Positions 47,615-59,043 of a stretch of 64,000 nt of DNA are shown one piece after another (position 1 is the first letter of the stretch; every line of letters begins with the position of its first letter). The notes beneath the pieces were generated by a model. It made no database searches. It was not told where the DNA came from and was given only the letters and a program-made list of their open reading frames with translations. The stretch lies in assembly GCF_018617875.1 (NCBI RefSeq), contig NZ_JACSKZ010000004.1:141731-205730 (forward strand), given 5' to 3'. This DNA is from Exiguobacterium algae. GTDB taxonomy: Bacteria > Bacillota > Bacilli > Exiguobacteriales > Exiguobacteriaceae. Made by a program: the position numbers and the translations under genes.

Positions 47615-47628
47615 TGTAAGCGTTTTCT
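47615..47628. promoter_or_regulatory. Near-consensus cre site upstream of yerA
   Basis: TGTAAGCGTTTTCT matches TGWAANCGNTNWCA at all but the last position. A TATAGT lies at 47597-47602 on the minus strand (as ACTATA), so the site is placed where CcpA could block transcription of yerA. No good -35 box is seen. Confidence 0.5.
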
Positions 47629-47714
47629 TTCTTCTGTTTCAAGTTTACCTTTTCTCTGAAACGGTCGCAAGTTATGTTACCTATTGTAACAAACTTCACA
47701 TATATTTTTTCACA

Positions 47715-47746
47715 AAAAACAAGCGACTCTGAACGCAGAGTCGCTT
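47715..47746 (-). terminator. Terminator of the GGDEF-EAL membrane gene
   Basis: On the minus strand AAGCGACTCTG pairs with CAGAGTCGCTT (47721-47731 and 47736-47746), followed by GTTTTTTG. Confidence 0.85.
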
Positions 47747-47755
47747 TTGTCATGA

Positions 47756-50038
47756 TTATGTCACAACTACTTTTTCCAAATAATGTTCAAGTTGATGTAA
47801 CGGGATCGGTTTACTGTAATGATATCCTTGTATTAAGGAGCTACTATACTCCAATACGAACGCCAGTTGCTCAGGTCGCTCGACGCCTTCCGTCACAATT
47901 TCAAGACCGAGTGTTTGGAAGGTTTGATAAAGTCCTTCGAGCAAGGCTCGGTCAAATGTGTTTTCCGGAATCCCTTTAACAAAGTTTTGGTCAATTTTCA
48001 CGATATCGAGATGGAGTGATTGTAAATAGGACAAGGAAGACGTCCCGACACCAAAGTCATCAAGCGAAATCTTCACACCCATTCTTTTCAGCACGTGAAT
48101 AAACTGTTGAAGCTCAAAGATATTGCCACCGACTTCACTTTCCGTGATCTCTACGTGAAGAAGGGTCGGATTAAACCCGGTCTCCTCTAAAACATTCTTC
48201 AGTTCCTGCAAGAACGATCCGTCTAAAATTTGACGCTTCGACACATTCACCGACAAGAACAAATCAAAGTGCTCGACATGATTCATGATTTCCGTGATTG
48301 CACGTCGCAATACCCATCGTCCGACTTCAGAAATGAGTCCTAATTGTTCAGCAACGGGAATGAACACTCCCGGCGAGATAAACCCTTTCGTCGGGTGTTG
48401 CCAACGTACGAGCGCTTCGACACCACGCACTTGGAACGGGTGCGGGGAGACGATTGGTTGATAGTATAATTCGAACTCATCATTCCGTAAGGCATGCCGC
48501 AAATCCCGTTCCATCTCAAGAGCTTGCAAATAATGACTGCCATTTTCAATTTCTTTATACGAAAGGATATTGTTCTTTCCTGATACCTTCACTTCATGCA
48601 ACACGACATCCAGACGTGACATCATCACTTCGTAGGAGAGCACGTTTGGATCAAGTAACTCATCGATTCCGATACTGAGTGTCAGACCGTTCATCCCTTG
48701 TTTCAAACCCCACTCACGCAAGTCCTTGATCAGTTGATTTGCGACCAGTGTCAACTCTTCAGTCGCCCAATTCGGGTGAATGAAGATAAACTCATCCGCA
48801 CCGATTCGTGCCACAAAACCGTCTTCCTTGTAGAACATCAATCGTGAAGCGAAAAACGTCAACATCGCGTCTCCGGTCCGTTGACCGAACTGATCATTGA
48901 TTCGACGGAAGTTATCCAAATCGATCCCCATGACGCCAATCTGACGGGACGAAACAGGTAGATTGGTAAACATTTCTTCGACCGCCAGCCGGTTCGGAAG
49001 TCTCGTCAACGAGTCACGGAAAGCTCGGCTGAGGGATTCTTTCTGTGTTTGTTCGAGCGCATCGAGCACTTCGTTCATACTGATGGCCATCTCTTCAATC
49101 TCATCCCGTTTACGCGGTTTTATCGGGATGCGAAGGCGACTGTTCCGCTCCATCGTGATTCGCTTCAACTCTTTCACGATTTCAAACAGTCGTTTCGTCA
49201 CGATTTGGTTGATGGTCCAGAAAAGTGTCAATAACAACCCGACACCTAAAACGAGCAATCCGAGCATGCCCGTCTCGAGCATCGTTTGCGTATTCGTATA
49301 ATACGTACGTTTCACGGAGAAATTTACTTCCCAGTTCGCATCCTGGTAAATCGCTTGAAGCGGTAACGAGACACGAGCAAACTGTTCGTCCGTTTCAACC
49401 GTCAATTGTTGATGCGATAAAGGACTGATTGATAAATTTGTCTTAGCCTGAGCACTCATGGCCGCTAAGAAATCCGGTCCGATTTTTTGAATGACGATGA
49501 GCGTTCCCGCTGGAGGGCCCGCCCCGTCGCTCTTCACAATCGGATGACTCATAAACACAACCGGACCATAGTCGGTTCCATATACCGCATGCTGCTTCAT
49601 TTCCGACTTGTTGGAGAACTTTACGATTTCTTTCGTGAACGCATCTTTTTCAGCATCACTGGTCAAGTGCGCAAACTTGTTGAATTCGGAGTAAACGACT
49701 TGGTTGTCTTCATTCAAAAAGATCATTGCCCCGACACCGAGGTTTTCCAGTGTTTCATGCCCCATATTGTTCGCAACAAATGCATCATTTTTCCCTAGAA
49801 CGAAATCGTACGCGTTGCTCCAGACAGCCCAGTCGACCAACGTTCGCTCCTGCATCATACGTTGATTGGCGAACACTTCAGTCACACTTTCAATTTGTTC
49901 CTGTGTCATGGCCTGGTCTTGTTCTATGCTTTTTTCAATAAAGTACGGTTTGATAATAAATAAAATGACGCCGATGAAGAGTACGATGTTAACGGCAATC
50001 GCTAAAAATAATTTAGTTTGTACACGCAGGCCGACCAC
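47756..50038 (-). CDS. Membrane sensor with CHASE4-like, HAMP, GGDEF and EAL domains
   Basis: A 760-residue transmembrane c-di-GMP protein. Membrane helices lie at about 8-30 and 257-278, with a 220-residue extracellular sensor between them (CHASE4-like, DWAVWSNAYDFV). A HAMP region (280-330), GGDEF domain (340-500) and EAL domain (510-755) follow. The cyclase motif reads GADEF (413-417) rather than GGDEF, which may lower but need not abolish activity; MGIDLDNFRRIND is intact. The EAL domain keeps VEALVRWQHP and SLDDFGVGTSS. The start is GTG at 50038 with AGAGG almost touching it, so the exact start is uncertain. Confidence 0.88.
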   Translation of the reverse strand: MVGLRVQTKLFLAIAVNIVLFIGVILFIIKPYFIEKSIEQDQAMTQEQIESVTEVFANQRMMQERTLVDWAVWSNAYDFVLGKNDAFVANNMGHETLENLGVGAMIFLNEDNQVVYSEFNKFAHLTSDAEKDAFTKEIVKFSNKSEMKQHAVYGTDYGPVVFMSHPIVKSDGAGPPAGTLIVIQKIGPDFLAAMSAQAKTNLSISPLSHQQLTVETDEQFARVSLPLQAIYQDANWEVNFSVKRTYYTNTQTMLETGMLGLLVLGVGLLLTLFWTINQIVTKRLFEIVKELKRITMERNSRLRIPIKPRKRDEIEEMAISMNEVLDALEQTQKESLSRAFRDSLTRLPNRLAVEEMFTNLPVSSRQIGVMGIDLDNFRRINDQFGQRTGDAMLTFFASRLMFYKEDGFVARIGADEFIFIHPNWATEELTLVANQLIKDLREWGLKQGMNGLTLSIGIDELLDPNVLSYEVMMSRLDVVLHEVKVSGKNNILSYKEIENGSHYLQALEMERDLRHALRNDEFELYYQPIVSPHPFQVRGVEALVRWQHPTKGFISPGVFIPVAEQLGLISEVGRWVLRRAITEIMNHVEHFDLFLSVNVSKRQILDGSFLQELKNVLEETGFNPTLLHVEITESEVGGNIFELQQFIHVLKRMGVKISLDDFGVGTSSLSYLQSLHLDIVKIDQNFVKGIPENTFDRALLEGLYQTFQTLGLEIVTEGVERPEQLAFVLEYSSSLIQGYHYSKPIPLHQLEHYLEKVVVT

Positions 50039-50103
50039 CCTCTTTCTTCAATCTACTTTCTTTATTGTAGTGCAGGATGTGCAGATTCCCTTTTTTTCGC
50101 ATG

Positions 50104-50132
50104 AAAAAAAGGATAGGTTGACCCATCCTTTA
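50104..50132 (-). terminator. Terminator of the purine operon
   Basis: On the minus strand AAAGGATGGG, a short loop and CTATCCTTT are followed by TTTT, overlapping the purD stop codon. Confidence 0.8.
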
Positions 50133-51383
50133 AAAAATCTGTGCAAACGCTCGCGCCCCGATATCGCTTCGATAAAACGTTTGCGGTATATCCAGTTGAC
50201 CGATGGCATCATAAACGGCCACTTTCGCTTCGTGCAATGTCGGTCTCGTTGCCGTGACGACAACGAGTCTGCCACCGTTCCCAATCATCTTCCCTTCAAA
50301 ATGTGCTGTGCCTGCATGGAACACGAACACATCCTCAGGCAGTGTATCGAATCCGGACAACACTTGTCCTGTCACCGGTTTACCCGGATACCCTTCGGCT
50401 GCAATCACTACCCCAATCGTATAACCCTGATTCCACTCAATCTCATAGGATTGATCGTTGACGACTGCTTCGATGACGTCTACTAAAGGGGATGTCAGAT
50501 TCGGAAGAATGACCTCTGTCTCCGGATCCCCGAACCGGGCATTGAATTCGATGACTTTCGGTCCACTTTCCGTCAAAATCAATCCGGCGTACAAGAAACC
50601 TGAAAATGGTGTGCCACGTTTCACCATTTCTTGAGCGAGCGGCTCCAAAACGGTCTGCACCGATTTTTCATAAACGTCCGTCGGCAGGTGCGGCATCGGG
50701 CTATACGCCCCCATCCCACCAGTGTTTGGACCTTGGTCTCCGTCAAACGCCCGCTTGTGGTCCTGAGAAGTGATCATCGGGATGACACGTTCTCCCGAGA
50801 CGAACGCCATAAGTGAGAACTCTTCTCCTTCCAAAAACTCTTCAATGACGACCTGTGACTGGTGTCCGTATTTATCGGTACCAAAAATATCGCGCACAGC
50901 CGATTCGGCTTCTTCAAGGGTGAATGCGACCGTTACACCTTTTCCGGCGGCAAGTCCATCCGCTTTGACGACAACAGGTGCCCCGGTTGCTCTCACATAG
51001 GCAAGCGCCGCCTTTTCATCGGTAAACGCTTCATAGGAGGCGGTCGGAATCTGTGCTGCTGTCATCACTTCTTTAGCAAACGCCTTACTTCCTTCCAACA
51101 AAGCCGCTGCTTTTGTCGGACCGAAAATTTTGAGCCCTTTTTCCTGAAACGTATCGACGACACCGGCCATGAGTGCAGACTCTGGACCGACAATGGTCCA
51201 TGCCACTCCATTCTCTTCAGCGAAACGAGCGAGTGCGTCGACATTTGTTTCATTGATGTCGACACACGTCATCCCTTCCATGAATGGATTTCCCGGTGCG
51301 ACGAACACTTGATGCCCGTCTTGTTTCAATTTCCAGGCGAGCGCGTGCTCGCGCCCGCCTCGTCCGATGACTAATACGTTCAT
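50130..51383 (-). CDS. purD: Phosphoribosylamine-glycine ligase
   Basis: A 417-residue ATP-grasp enzyme for the second step of purine synthesis. N-terminal GRGGREHALAWK, the ATP-grasp loop KADGLAAGKGVTVA and the metal site IEFNARFGDPE are present. The start at 51383 follows GAGAGGGGCGG; earlier in-frame starts would extend into purH. Last gene of the operon, 13 bp after purH. Confidence 0.97.
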   Translation of the reverse strand: MNVLVIGRGGREHALAWKLKQDGHQVFVAPGNPFMEGMTCVDINETNVDALARFAEENGVAWTIVGPESALMAGVVDTFQEKGLKIFGPTKAAALLEGSKAFAKEVMTAAQIPTASYEAFTDEKAALAYVRATGAPVVVKADGLAAGKGVTVAFTLEEAESAVRDIFGTDKYGHQSQVVIEEFLEGEEFSLMAFVSGERVIPMITSQDHKRAFDGDQGPNTGGMGAYSPMPHLPTDVYEKSVQTVLEPLAQEMVKRGTPFSGFLYAGLILTESGPKVIEFNARFGDPETEVILPNLTSPLVDVIEAVVNDQSYEIEWNQGYTIGVVIAAEGYPGKPVTGQVLSGFDTLPEDVFVFHAGTAHFEGKMIGNGGRLVVVTATRPTLHEAKVAVYDAIGQLDIPQTFYRSDIGARAFAQIF

Positions 51384-51396
51384 GAAGCCGCCCCTC

Positions 51397-52917
51397 TCAA
51401 TGTTTAAAGTGTCTGACTGATGTGAATACCATCGTAATTCCATGACGATTTGCCGCTTCGATGGATTCATCATCTCGAATCGATCCACCTGGTTGGATGA
51501 TGGCCGTAATCCCTGCTGCAGCCGCTGCTTCGACCGTGTCCCCCATCGGGAAGAAAGCATCACTGCCGAGGGCGGCACCTTTTGCCCGCTCACCAGCTTG
51601 TTCGAACGCGATTTTCGCCGCTCCGACGCGATTCATTTGCCCTGCACCAATCCCGATTGTCGTCTCATCTTTGGCGACCACGATTGCGTTAGACTTCACA
51701 TGTTTGACGACACGCCATGCCAACTTCAAGTCTTCCCACTCTGCTGCGGTCGGGCGACGATCCGTCACGATCTGACAAGTTGCGTCATCGAGGGTCATAT
51801 CATCCCCGTCTTGTACGAGCAGTCCACCGGCGACGGCCGTCAACCGCATGCCGGTCATCGGTCCCATATCGAGCGTCAACAAACGTAAATTTTTCTTCTC
51901 TTTCAAAAGTTCAAGTGCTGCCTCGCTGAAGGACGGCGCAATTACAATCTCTAAAAAGATTTGACGAAGTGCTTCGGCCGTCTCGAGGTCGACTTCACGG
52001 TTCAAAGCGACAATCCCGCCGAAGATCGAAACCGGATCGGCTGCATGCGCTCGTTCGAACGCTTGGCTGATTGTACGTCCCACAGCCACACCACATGGAT
52101 TCATATGTTTGACGACGACGGCTGCCGGTTCGTTCAACTCGCTCAATGCTTCAAGTGCTGCATTCGTATCTTGGATGTTGTTGTATGAGAGTTCTTTTCC
52201 GTGCAATTGTGTGGCATTGGCTAGCGTCATGCCGTCGTAGAGCGGTGTCTTATAAAACGCCGCCTGTTGGTGCGGATTTTCCCCGTAACGAAGATCTTGT
52301 ACTTTTTCATACGTCACCGTCAACTGTTCAGGGAATGTCTCTTCGATCTGACGACCCAAATAGTCCGCAATGAGTGCATCGTACGCTGCCGTGTGACGGA
52401 ACGCCTTCGTTGCGAGACGTTGACGGGTTTCAAAAGACGTGCCTCCGTTTTGAACTTCTGCCGCAACAAGGTCATAATCGAGCGGATCGACCACCACCGT
52501 CACACTCGCATGATTTTTTGCAGCTGATCGAAGCATACTCGGTCCGCCGATATCAATATTTTCAATCGCTTCTTCGTAAGTCGTCTCTTCTTTGGCGATT
52601 GTTTCTTTGAACGGATACAGGTTGACGACGACAAAGTCGATTGGGTCGATGTGATGTTCTTTCATTTGCGCAACATGTGATTCCAAATCGCGACGTCCAA
52701 GCAGACCACCGTGAACGAGCGGATGCAGCGTTTTAACACGTCCATCCAACATTTCCGGGAACGCTGTCACTTCTGAGATGTTTTTGACCGGTAACCCTGC
52801 TTTTTGAAGCACCGCTTCCGTTCCGCCTGTTGAAATGAGTTCAATACCTGCCTCGTGTAACGACTGGGCTAACTCCACAATGCCTGTTTTATCTGAAACA
52901 CTCAATAATGCTCTCAC
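51397..52917 (-). CDS. purH: Bifunctional AICAR formyltransferase/IMP cyclohydrolase
   Basis: A 506-residue fusion. Residues 1-190 form the MGS-like cyclohydrolase ([29 protein letters not shown]) and 200-506 the formyltransferase ([23 protein letters not shown]). It performs the last two steps to IMP. It begins with GTG inside the purN stop (GTGA overlap), with AGGAGG 7 nt upstream. Confidence 0.97.
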   Translation of the reverse strand: MRALLSVSDKTGIVELAQSLHEAGIELISTGGTEAVLQKAGLPVKNISEVTAFPEMLDGRVKTLHPLVHGGLLGRRDLESHVAQMKEHHIDPIDFVVVNLYPFKETIAKEETTYEEAIENIDIGGPSMLRSAAKNHASVTVVVDPLDYDLVAAEVQNGGTSFETRQRLATKAFRHTAAYDALIADYLGRQIEETFPEQLTVTYEKVQDLRYGENPHQQAAFYKTPLYDGMTLANATQLHGKELSYNNIQDTNAALEALSELNEPAAVVVKHMNPCGVAVGRTISQAFERAHAADPVSIFGGIVALNREVDLETAEALRQIFLEIVIAPSFSEAALELLKEKKNLRLLTLDMGPMTGMRLTAVAGGLLVQDGDDMTLDDATCQIVTDRRPTAAEWEDLKLAWRVVKHVKSNAIVVAKDETTIGIGAGQMNRVGAAKIAFEQAGERAKGAALGSDAFFPMGDTVEAAAAAGITAIIQPGGSIRDDESIEAANRHGITMVFTSVRHFKH

Positions 52918-53492
52918 TTGAAAACCTCCTGTTGATTTAACACTTGTTGCAGGACGCGTGGATACAATCGATGTTCAACCGCTTGGATGCGTGATGTGGC
53001 TTCCGTACGGTCACATTCCTCGATTTCGACGGATTCCTGCGCAATGATGGGGCCGGTATCCATACCGGCATCTACGTAATGCACCGTCACCCCACTGACG
53101 GAAACGTTCGCGGCAAGCGCCTGTCCAATGGCGTCTTTCCCGGGAAAATGAGGAAGGAGAGACGGATGGATGTTGAGGATTCGGCTAGGATAAGCGGACA
53201 GCAATACCTCTCCAATCAGTCGCATATAGCCTGCTAATACAATGTAATCGACGCGAAGCGATGTCAGCAGAACAAGAATTTCTTCTTCAAAATCTGCCTT
53301 CGACGCGTACGATTTCGGTATAAATGAAAAGCTCGTTATGCCGTAGCGCTCCGCTCGTTCGAGAACTTTCGCTTCGGGCTGATCTGTCACGAGGAGAACG
53401 CACTCGGCTTCCAAAACGCCTCGTTCAATCGATTGCCAAATCGCTTCCGCGTTACTCCCTGATCCTGATGCAAAAATGGCAATTCGTTTCAT
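52914..53492 (-). CDS. purN: Phosphoribosylglycinamide formyltransferase
   Basis: A 192-residue formyltetrahydrofolate-dependent enzyme. [13 protein letters not shown] binds phosphate, and the catalytic region contains [22 protein letters not shown] and [14 protein letters not shown]. It overlaps both neighbours by 4 bp. Confidence 0.97.
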   Translation of the reverse strand: MKRIAIFASGSGSNAEAIWQSIERGVLEAECVLLVTDQPEAKVLERAERYGITSFSFIPKSYASKADFEEEILVLLTSLRVDYIVLAGYMRLIGEVLLSAYPSRILNIHPSLLPHFPGKDAIGQALAANVSVSGVTVHYVDAGMDTGPIIAQESVEIEECDRTEATSRIQAVEHRLYPRVLQQVLNQQEVFK

Positions 53493-54523
53493 TGGTCGAC
53501 TCCTGAGATTCGGATTCCTGGACGATTCTCGACTTTGCCAATTCGGTACGGGGTTTCTCCGACACGTTCAAGTGCCGCTTCGACGAGTTCCACATCTTCA
53601 GCGCGAACCGTGATCATATAACCGATTCCCATATTGAACACGTTGAACATCTCCTGTTTCGAAATGTTTCCGACTTGTTCGAGCCAGTCGAATACAGGAA
53701 GACTTGGCCAATTCGACGCATCAAACGTGACACCGAGTCCTTCGGGCAACATACGTGGCACGTTTTCATAAAAGCCGCCGCCTGTGATGTGTGCCATCCC
53801 TTGTACTTTTCCAGTCGAAATCGCTGCTTTCGCCGCTTCAGCGTAAATTCGTGTCGGGAGCAACAAGGCGTTGCCGAGTGTTGTATCGAGCATGGCGATT
53901 TCGTCCGTATAGTTCAATTGTTGTGCCTCGACGATATGGCGAACAAGAGAAAACCCGTTCGAATGAACCCCCGAAGAAGCAAGGCCGAGCACCACATCAC
54001 CTGCCTGAATCGTGGAGCCATCCAACAAGTCTTCTTTTTCAACGACACCGACAGCAAAACCTGCGATGTCATACTCCCCATCCGGGTACATGCCTGGCAT
54101 TTCCGCAGTCTCTCCCCCAACAAGCGCGCATCCGGCCTGGACACAACCTTCCGCGACACCCGCCACGATTCGTTCCAGTTTGGCCGGTTCCGCTTTCCCC
54201 GTCGCAATATAATCGAGGAAATAAAGCGGTTCTGCACCATGGACGAGACAATCATTCACGCACATCGCCACACAATCGATCCCAATCGTATCATGTTGAT
54301 TGAGGGCAAATGCCAGTTTCAATTTAGTGCCAACACCATCTGTTCCGCTCACGAGGATTGGATGTTTCATGTTCATCGACCCAAGGTCAATCATGGCGCC
54401 GAAACTACCGAGACCGGTCATGACTTCCGGTCGCATCGTCCGTGCAACATGTCGTTTCATTCGGGATACAGCTTCATATCCTGCTTCTAAATTCACACCC
54501 GCTTGTTCATATCTTACGCTCAT
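53489..54523 (-). CDS. purM: Phosphoribosylformylglycinamidine cyclo-ligase
   Basis: A 344-residue AIR synthetase. [27 protein letters not shown] and [14 protein letters not shown] are standard motifs. GGGGGATGA precedes the ATG. It overlaps purN by 4 bp and follows purF by 12 bp. Confidence 0.97.
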   Translation of the reverse strand: MSVRYEQAGVNLEAGYEAVSRMKRHVARTMRPEVMTGLGSFGAMIDLGSMNMKHPILVSGTDGVGTKLKLAFALNQHDTIGIDCVAMCVNDCLVHGAEPLYFLDYIATGKAEPAKLERIVAGVAEGCVQAGCALVGGETAEMPGMYPDGEYDIAGFAVGVVEKEDLLDGSTIQAGDVVLGLASSGVHSNGFSLVRHIVEAQQLNYTDEIAMLDTTLGNALLLPTRIYAEAAKAAISTGKVQGMAHITGGGFYENVPRMLPEGLGVTFDASNWPSLPVFDWLEQVGNISKQEMFNVFNMGIGYMITVRAEDVELVEAALERVGETPYRIGKVENRPGIRISGVDQ

Positions 54524-54535
54524 CGGTCATCCCCC

Positions 54536-55945
54536 TCAAGCTTTCGTCTCTGTCATAAGTTCTGCCAGTTCTGTCGGATAAAGCCCGGTGAAACAGGCAG
54601 CACACTGCCCGCGTAACGCTCCTTCGAATGGACGGTCAATCGCTTCGACTGTCCCTTCTAATGTGAGGAACGCCAGTGAATCGGCACCAATCTCTTCTTT
54701 AATCTCTTCAACTGATTTGGTTGCCGCAATCAATTCCTCTTTTGTCGAGGTGTCAATCCCGTAATAGCACGGGTGTTTAATCGGTGGAGACGTAATACGA
54801 ACGTGTACCTCTGTCGCGCCCGCCTCCCGGAGCAGACTGACGATCCGTCGACTTGTCGTCCCCCGGACAATCGAGTCATCGACCATGATGACGCGTTTCC
54901 CATTGACGACACCACGTAAGGCGGATAACTTCATTTTGACCCCGCGTTCTCTTAATTCCTGTGAAGGCTGGATGAACGTCCGTCCGACATATCGATTTTT
55001 AATGAGCCCCATCTCATACGGGATGCCGCTTGCTTCGGCATATCCGATTGCCGCCGAGATACTCGAATCCGGAACTCCGGTCACGACGTCCGCCTCAACC
55101 GGTGCCTCTTCGAACATCTTTTTCCCCATCGCTTTTCGTGCCGTATGCACATTGATGCCATCGATGATCGAGTCCGGTCGTGAAAAGTAGATGTATTCCA
55201 TTGAACACATCGCGCGAACCGCCGCCTCACTGTAACGTTCTGATGTAATCCCGTCCTTTGTAATCATGAGCAGTTCACCCGGCTCGACATCCCGGACGTA
55301 CGTCGCCCCCACGACGTCAAACGCGCATGTTTCCGAAGCGAAAACATAAGCACCGTCCTCTGTTTGTCCAAGCGATAACGGGCGCAGTCCATGAACGTCG
55401 ACCCCGACATAAAGCGCGTCTTCCGTTAAAAAGAGAAAAGCAAACGCCCCGACGAGTCGTGCCAGACTATCTGAAATGCGTTCTTTCAACGTATTCCCGC
55501 GGCTCCGTTTGATCAAATGTGCCACGACTTCCGTGTCAGACGTCGTTTGGAAAATCGCTCCTTCTGCCTCGAGCATATGCTTCAACTCGTTCGCGTTCAC
55601 GAGGTTCCCGTTATGCGCCATCGCCAGGTCCCCGGTCAAGGATTTAAAATGAAGGGGCTGTACGTTTTCTAACGTATTGCCCCCTGCCGTTGAGTAACGG
55701 ACGTGCCCGATGGCATGGTGTCCTGTCAATGCATCCAACGATACCTCGTCAAATACTTCCGCAACCAACCCAAGTCCACGTTTCGCATGGAGACGCTCGC
55801 CATCAGCCGTCACGATTCCCGTTCCTTCTTGACCACGGTGCTGCAAACTGTGAAGTCCGTAGTAGGCAAGGTGTGAGGCGTCGATGTGACCGAACACACC
55901 AAAAACGCCACACTCCTCGTTCATGCCTCGGATGTCATATAACAT
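54536..55945 (-). CDS. purF: Amidophosphoribosyltransferase
   Basis: A 469-residue enzyme of the first committed purine step. The start at 55945 has GGGAAGGAG and gives an 11-residue propeptide before the catalytic Cys12 in NEECGVFG, as in the B. subtilis enzyme. The PRPP loop is [16 protein letters not shown], and cysteines in [15 protein letters not shown] and [10 protein letters not shown] suit the structural 4Fe-4S cluster. It overlaps purL by 25 bp. Confidence 0.97.
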   Translation of the reverse strand: MLYDIRGMNEECGVFGVFGHIDASHLAYYGLHSLQHRGQEGTGIVTADGERLHAKRGLGLVAEVFDEVSLDALTGHHAIGHVRYSTAGGNTLENVQPLHFKSLTGDLAMAHNGNLVNANELKHMLEAEGAIFQTTSDTEVVAHLIKRSRGNTLKERISDSLARLVGAFAFLFLTEDALYVGVDVHGLRPLSLGQTEDGAYVFASETCAFDVVGATYVRDVEPGELLMITKDGITSERYSEAAVRAMCSMEYIYFSRPDSIIDGINVHTARKAMGKKMFEEAPVEADVVTGVPDSSISAAIGYAEASGIPYEMGLIKNRYVGRTFIQPSQELRERGVKMKLSALRGVVNGKRVIMVDDSIVRGTTSRRIVSLLREAGATEVHVRITSPPIKHPCYYGIDTSTKEELIAATKSVEEIKEEIGADSLAFLTLEGTVEAIDRPFEGALRGQCAACFTGLYPTELAELMTETKA

Positions 55946-58140
55946 GGAATAGCTCCTTCCCATACACGTTCCAACTCTTGCACATCCATTTCAATCAAGC
56001 GATCGCTCGCGCGAACGACAACGGTTTCCGCTTCTGTGACCGTACCTATTTGTGTTCCTTCCGTCACTTTCTCAAATGCTTTCGCTTGCGCCTTGTCGAC
56101 CGTCACGAGGAAACGTGACTGGGATTCACTGAATAGTGCGGTGACGAGATCTGTATCGATTGTCACATCAACACCGAGCCCTGTTCCGAAAACGAGTTCC
56201 GGTAACGCTGCCGCAAGACCACCTTCTGACACATCGTGTGCCGCCGTTACAAGGCCTTCACGAATGGCTTGAAGCAATGCTTTCTGTGTCTGACGCTCTT
56301 CCTGAAGATCAAGTGTCGGCGCATGTCCGCTCACTTTTCCGTCCTGTAACATCTGAAGGGCACTTCCACCAAATTCCGCTTTCGTCTCACCGAGTAAGAA
56401 GACGACGTCTCCTGCTTGTTTCGCAAACGAAGTTGTAATATGCTCCGGTTTCTCAATGAGTCCGACCATCCCGACGACCGGCGTCGGGTAGATGGCTTGT
56501 CCGTTCGATTCGTTGTACAACGATACGTTTCCACCGATGACAGGTGTATCGAGTGTCCGGCAAGCTTCCGCCATCCCTTCGACGGCTTGGTCGAGTTGCC
56601 AGAATCCTTCCGGCTTATCCGGGCTTCCGAAGTTAAGACAGTCCGTCAAAGCAAGAGGCTCCGCACCACTTGCGACGATGTTACGCGCCGCTTCGGCGAC
56701 AGCGATTGCCCCACCGACACGTGGGTCGAGATATACATATTTCGCGTTACAGTCGGTCGTCATTGCGAGCGACTTCTCCGTCTCACGAATGCGAATGACC
56801 GCGGCATCACTGCCTGGTGCGACGACCGTTGATGTTTGAACCATATGGTCGTATTGCTCATATACCCAACGCTTCGAGGCAATGCTCGGCATTGCAAGGA
56901 CGTCTTTCCATGTCGCCATCACATCTTCGACGATTGGTGTGACAGGTTTCATCGCTTGGAAAGCTTCGTAGTAGGCTGGTACTTTTGAAGGTTTATGATA
57001 GACAGGAGCGTCTTCCGCGAGCGCGTCGACTGGCACCTCTGCTGCCACTTCTCCCTGATGAACGAGACGGAGTACTTTCTCTTCAATGACCTCTCCGACC
57101 TTGATCGCATGAAGTCCCCACTTCGTGACGATTGCTTCAATCTCGTCTTCATGTCCGGCTTTGACGACGAGCAGCATGCGTTCTTGCGATTCGGACAACA
57201 TCATCTCGTAAGGCGTCATGCCTGTTTCACGTTGCGGGACGAGGTCTAGGTTCATCTCGATGCCCATGCCGGCTTTAGAGGCCATCTCCGCTGACGAAGA
57301 GGTCAATCCGGCTGCCCCCATGTCTTGAATCCCGACGAGCGCCGGGTGTTTGATGACTTCAAGACACGCTTCAATCAACAGTTTCTCCATGAACGGGTCT
57401 CCGACTTGGACGGCTGGGCGTTTCTCGTCAGCGTCTTCCCCGAGTTCTTCAGAGGCGAACGTGGCACCATGAATCCCGTCGCGCCCTGTCGTCGCACCGA
57501 CATACATGACTGAGTTTCCGACACCTTCCGCGATTCCTTTTTGAATGTCTTCGTGACGGATGAAACCAACGCACATCGCATTGACGAGCGGGTTTCCAGA
57601 GTAGGCCGGGTCAAATGCGACTTCTCCGCCGACAGTCGGGATTCCAACACAGTTCCCATAACCGGCAATCCCTGATACGACATGACCGAATAAATGTTTC
57701 ACACGTGATTCGTTCAAATCTCCGAAACGGAGTGAGTTTAATAGTGCAATCGGACGAGCACCCATCGAGAAGATGTCACGGATGATTCCGCCCACCCCAG
57801 TCGCCGCTCCCTGGTAAGGTTCAATCGCTGACGGGTGATTATGACTCTCGATTTTGAAGGCGACAGCTTGACCGTCTCCGATATCGACGATTCCTGCCCC
57901 TTCTCCTGGTCCTTGTAAGACGTGCTTTCCGGTTGTCGGAAACTTCCGGAGCACGGGTTTCGAGTTTTTGTACGAACAGTGTTCAGACCACATGACCGAG
58001 AAGAGACCGATTTCTGTATAGTTTGGCTCCCGGCCGAGTAGTGAGACGACGAGTGCGTATTCGTCGTCCGATAATCCCATCGTGGCATAGATTTTTTCAT
58101 CACGGATTTGTGTAGCTGTCGGTTCAGTTGTAAGTAACAT
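55921..58140 (-). CDS. purL: Phosphoribosylformylglycinamidine synthase, large subunit (small PurL)
   Basis: A 739-residue ATP-dependent subunit with two AIR-synthetase-like halves. [15 protein letters not shown] and [17 protein letters not shown] are present near the N-terminus. It is the small form and so needs PurQ and PurS, encoded just upstream. GGGGGG precedes the ATG. It overlaps purQ by 17 bp. Confidence 0.97.
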   Translation of the reverse strand: MLLTTEPTATQIRDEKIYATMGLSDDEYALVVSLLGREPNYTEIGLFSVMWSEHCSYKNSKPVLRKFPTTGKHVLQGPGEGAGIVDIGDGQAVAFKIESHNHPSAIEPYQGAATGVGGIIRDIFSMGARPIALLNSLRFGDLNESRVKHLFGHVVSGIAGYGNCVGIPTVGGEVAFDPAYSGNPLVNAMCVGFIRHEDIQKGIAEGVGNSVMYVGATTGRDGIHGATFASEELGEDADEKRPAVQVGDPFMEKLLIEACLEVIKHPALVGIQDMGAAGLTSSSAEMASKAGMGIEMNLDLVPQRETGMTPYEMMLSESQERMLLVVKAGHEDEIEAIVTKWGLHAIKVGEVIEEKVLRLVHQGEVAAEVPVDALAEDAPVYHKPSKVPAYYEAFQAMKPVTPIVEDVMATWKDVLAMPSIASKRWVYEQYDHMVQTSTVVAPGSDAAVIRIRETEKSLAMTTDCNAKYVYLDPRVGGAIAVAEAARNIVASGAEPLALTDCLNFGSPDKPEGFWQLDQAVEGMAEACRTLDTPVIGGNVSLYNESNGQAIYPTPVVGMVGLIEKPEHITTSFAKQAGDVVFLLGETKAEFGGSALQMLQDGKVSGHAPTLDLQEERQTQKALLQAIREGLVTAAHDVSEGGLAAALPELVFGTGLGVDVTIDTDLVTALFSESQSRFLVTVDKAQAKAFEKVTEGTQIGTVTEAETVVVRASDRLIEMDVQELERVWEGAIPCYMTSEA

Positions 58141-58804
58141 GTCGTGCCCCCCATTTTACGATTGACGTGAATAATCGTTTACCGTCTTCCCCACCGAGCA
58201 ACGCTTCGACCGCACGCTCCGGGTGTGGCATCATGCCGAGTACGTTTCCTGTCTCGTTCGTGATACCGGCGATATTTGCGACCGATCCGTTCGGGTTCTC
58301 TTTATAGGTGAACGCGATCTGGCCGTTTGCTTTTAATGCCTCGAGTGTTGCGTCGTCACAGTAGTAGTTGCCCTCACCGTGTGCGATTGGGACACGAATC
58401 GTTTCCTGTGCCGCATAATCACTTGTGAACATCGTCTGATTGTTTTCGACGACGAGCTCGACTGTCTTACACATGAATTTCAAATCACGGTTTCGCATCA
58501 ACACGCCTGGTAAGAGTCCCGCTTCGACGAGTACTTGGAATCCGTTACACACACCAAGCACCGGGCGTCCTTCTTCTGCGAAACGCTTTACTTCAGTCAT
58601 GATCGGTGAAAACTGGGCGATTGATCCGCAACGCAAGTAATCTCCATATGAGAAGCCGCCTGGTAAGAGGGCCCCATCAAATCCTTCAAGTGAGGTTTCT
58701 GTATGGAACACGTATTCCGCTTCTTCCCCGAGCACGTCTTTTACCGCGTGATACATGTCGAGGTCACAGTTTGATCCTGGAAAGACGATGACCGCGAACT
58801 TCAT
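58124..58804 (-). CDS. purQ: FGAM synthase glutaminase subunit
   Basis: A 226-residue class I glutamine amidotransferase supplying ammonia to Pur[11 protein letters not shown] starts the protein, the nucleophile is in [11 protein letters not shown], and [11 protein letters not shown] and [10 protein letters not shown] complete the site. It overlaps purS by 4 bp. Confidence 0.97.
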   Translation of the reverse strand: MKFAVIVFPGSNCDLDMYHAVKDVLGEEAEYVFHTETSLEGFDGALLPGGFSYGDYLRCGSIAQFSPIMTEVKRFAEEGRPVLGVCNGFQVLVEAGLLPGVLMRNRDLKFMCKTVELVVENNQTMFTSDYAAQETIRVPIAHGEGNYYCDDATLEALKANGQIAFTYKENPNGSVANIAGITNETGNVLGMMPHPERAVEALLGGEDGKRLFTSIVKWGARHVTYN

Positions 58805-59043
58805 GCAAGTACCCCCATCTCGATTTCATAATTCTCAATGACCGTGTTGACGAGTAACTTCTCACACATTTCTTTGACCATGTCTTCAGTCGTGTCGTCA
58901 GCGACCTGAAGTTCGATGACTTTCCCGATGCGCACCGATTCAATTCCAGAGAATCCAAGATGTTCGAGCCCGCCTTTCACGGCAACTCCTTGTGGGTCAA
59001 GTACACTTTCACGTAATGTCACATACACGTTTACTTTTTTCAT
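58801..59043 (-). CDS. purS: FGAM synthase subunit PurS
   Basis: An 80-residue protein, [20 protein letters not shown], with [16 protein letters not shown], that joins PurQ to PurL. It overlaps purC and purQ by 4 bp on either side. Confidence 0.97.
   Translation of the reverse strand: MKKVNVYVTLRESVLDPQGVAVKGGLEHLGFSGIESVRIGKVIELQVADDTTEDMVKEMCEKLLVNTVIENYEIEMGVLA

Noticed and set aside
53675..54490. 271-codon plus-strand ORF opposite purM
   Set aside because: Antisense shadow of a well-supported gene, with no ribosome site and improbable composition.
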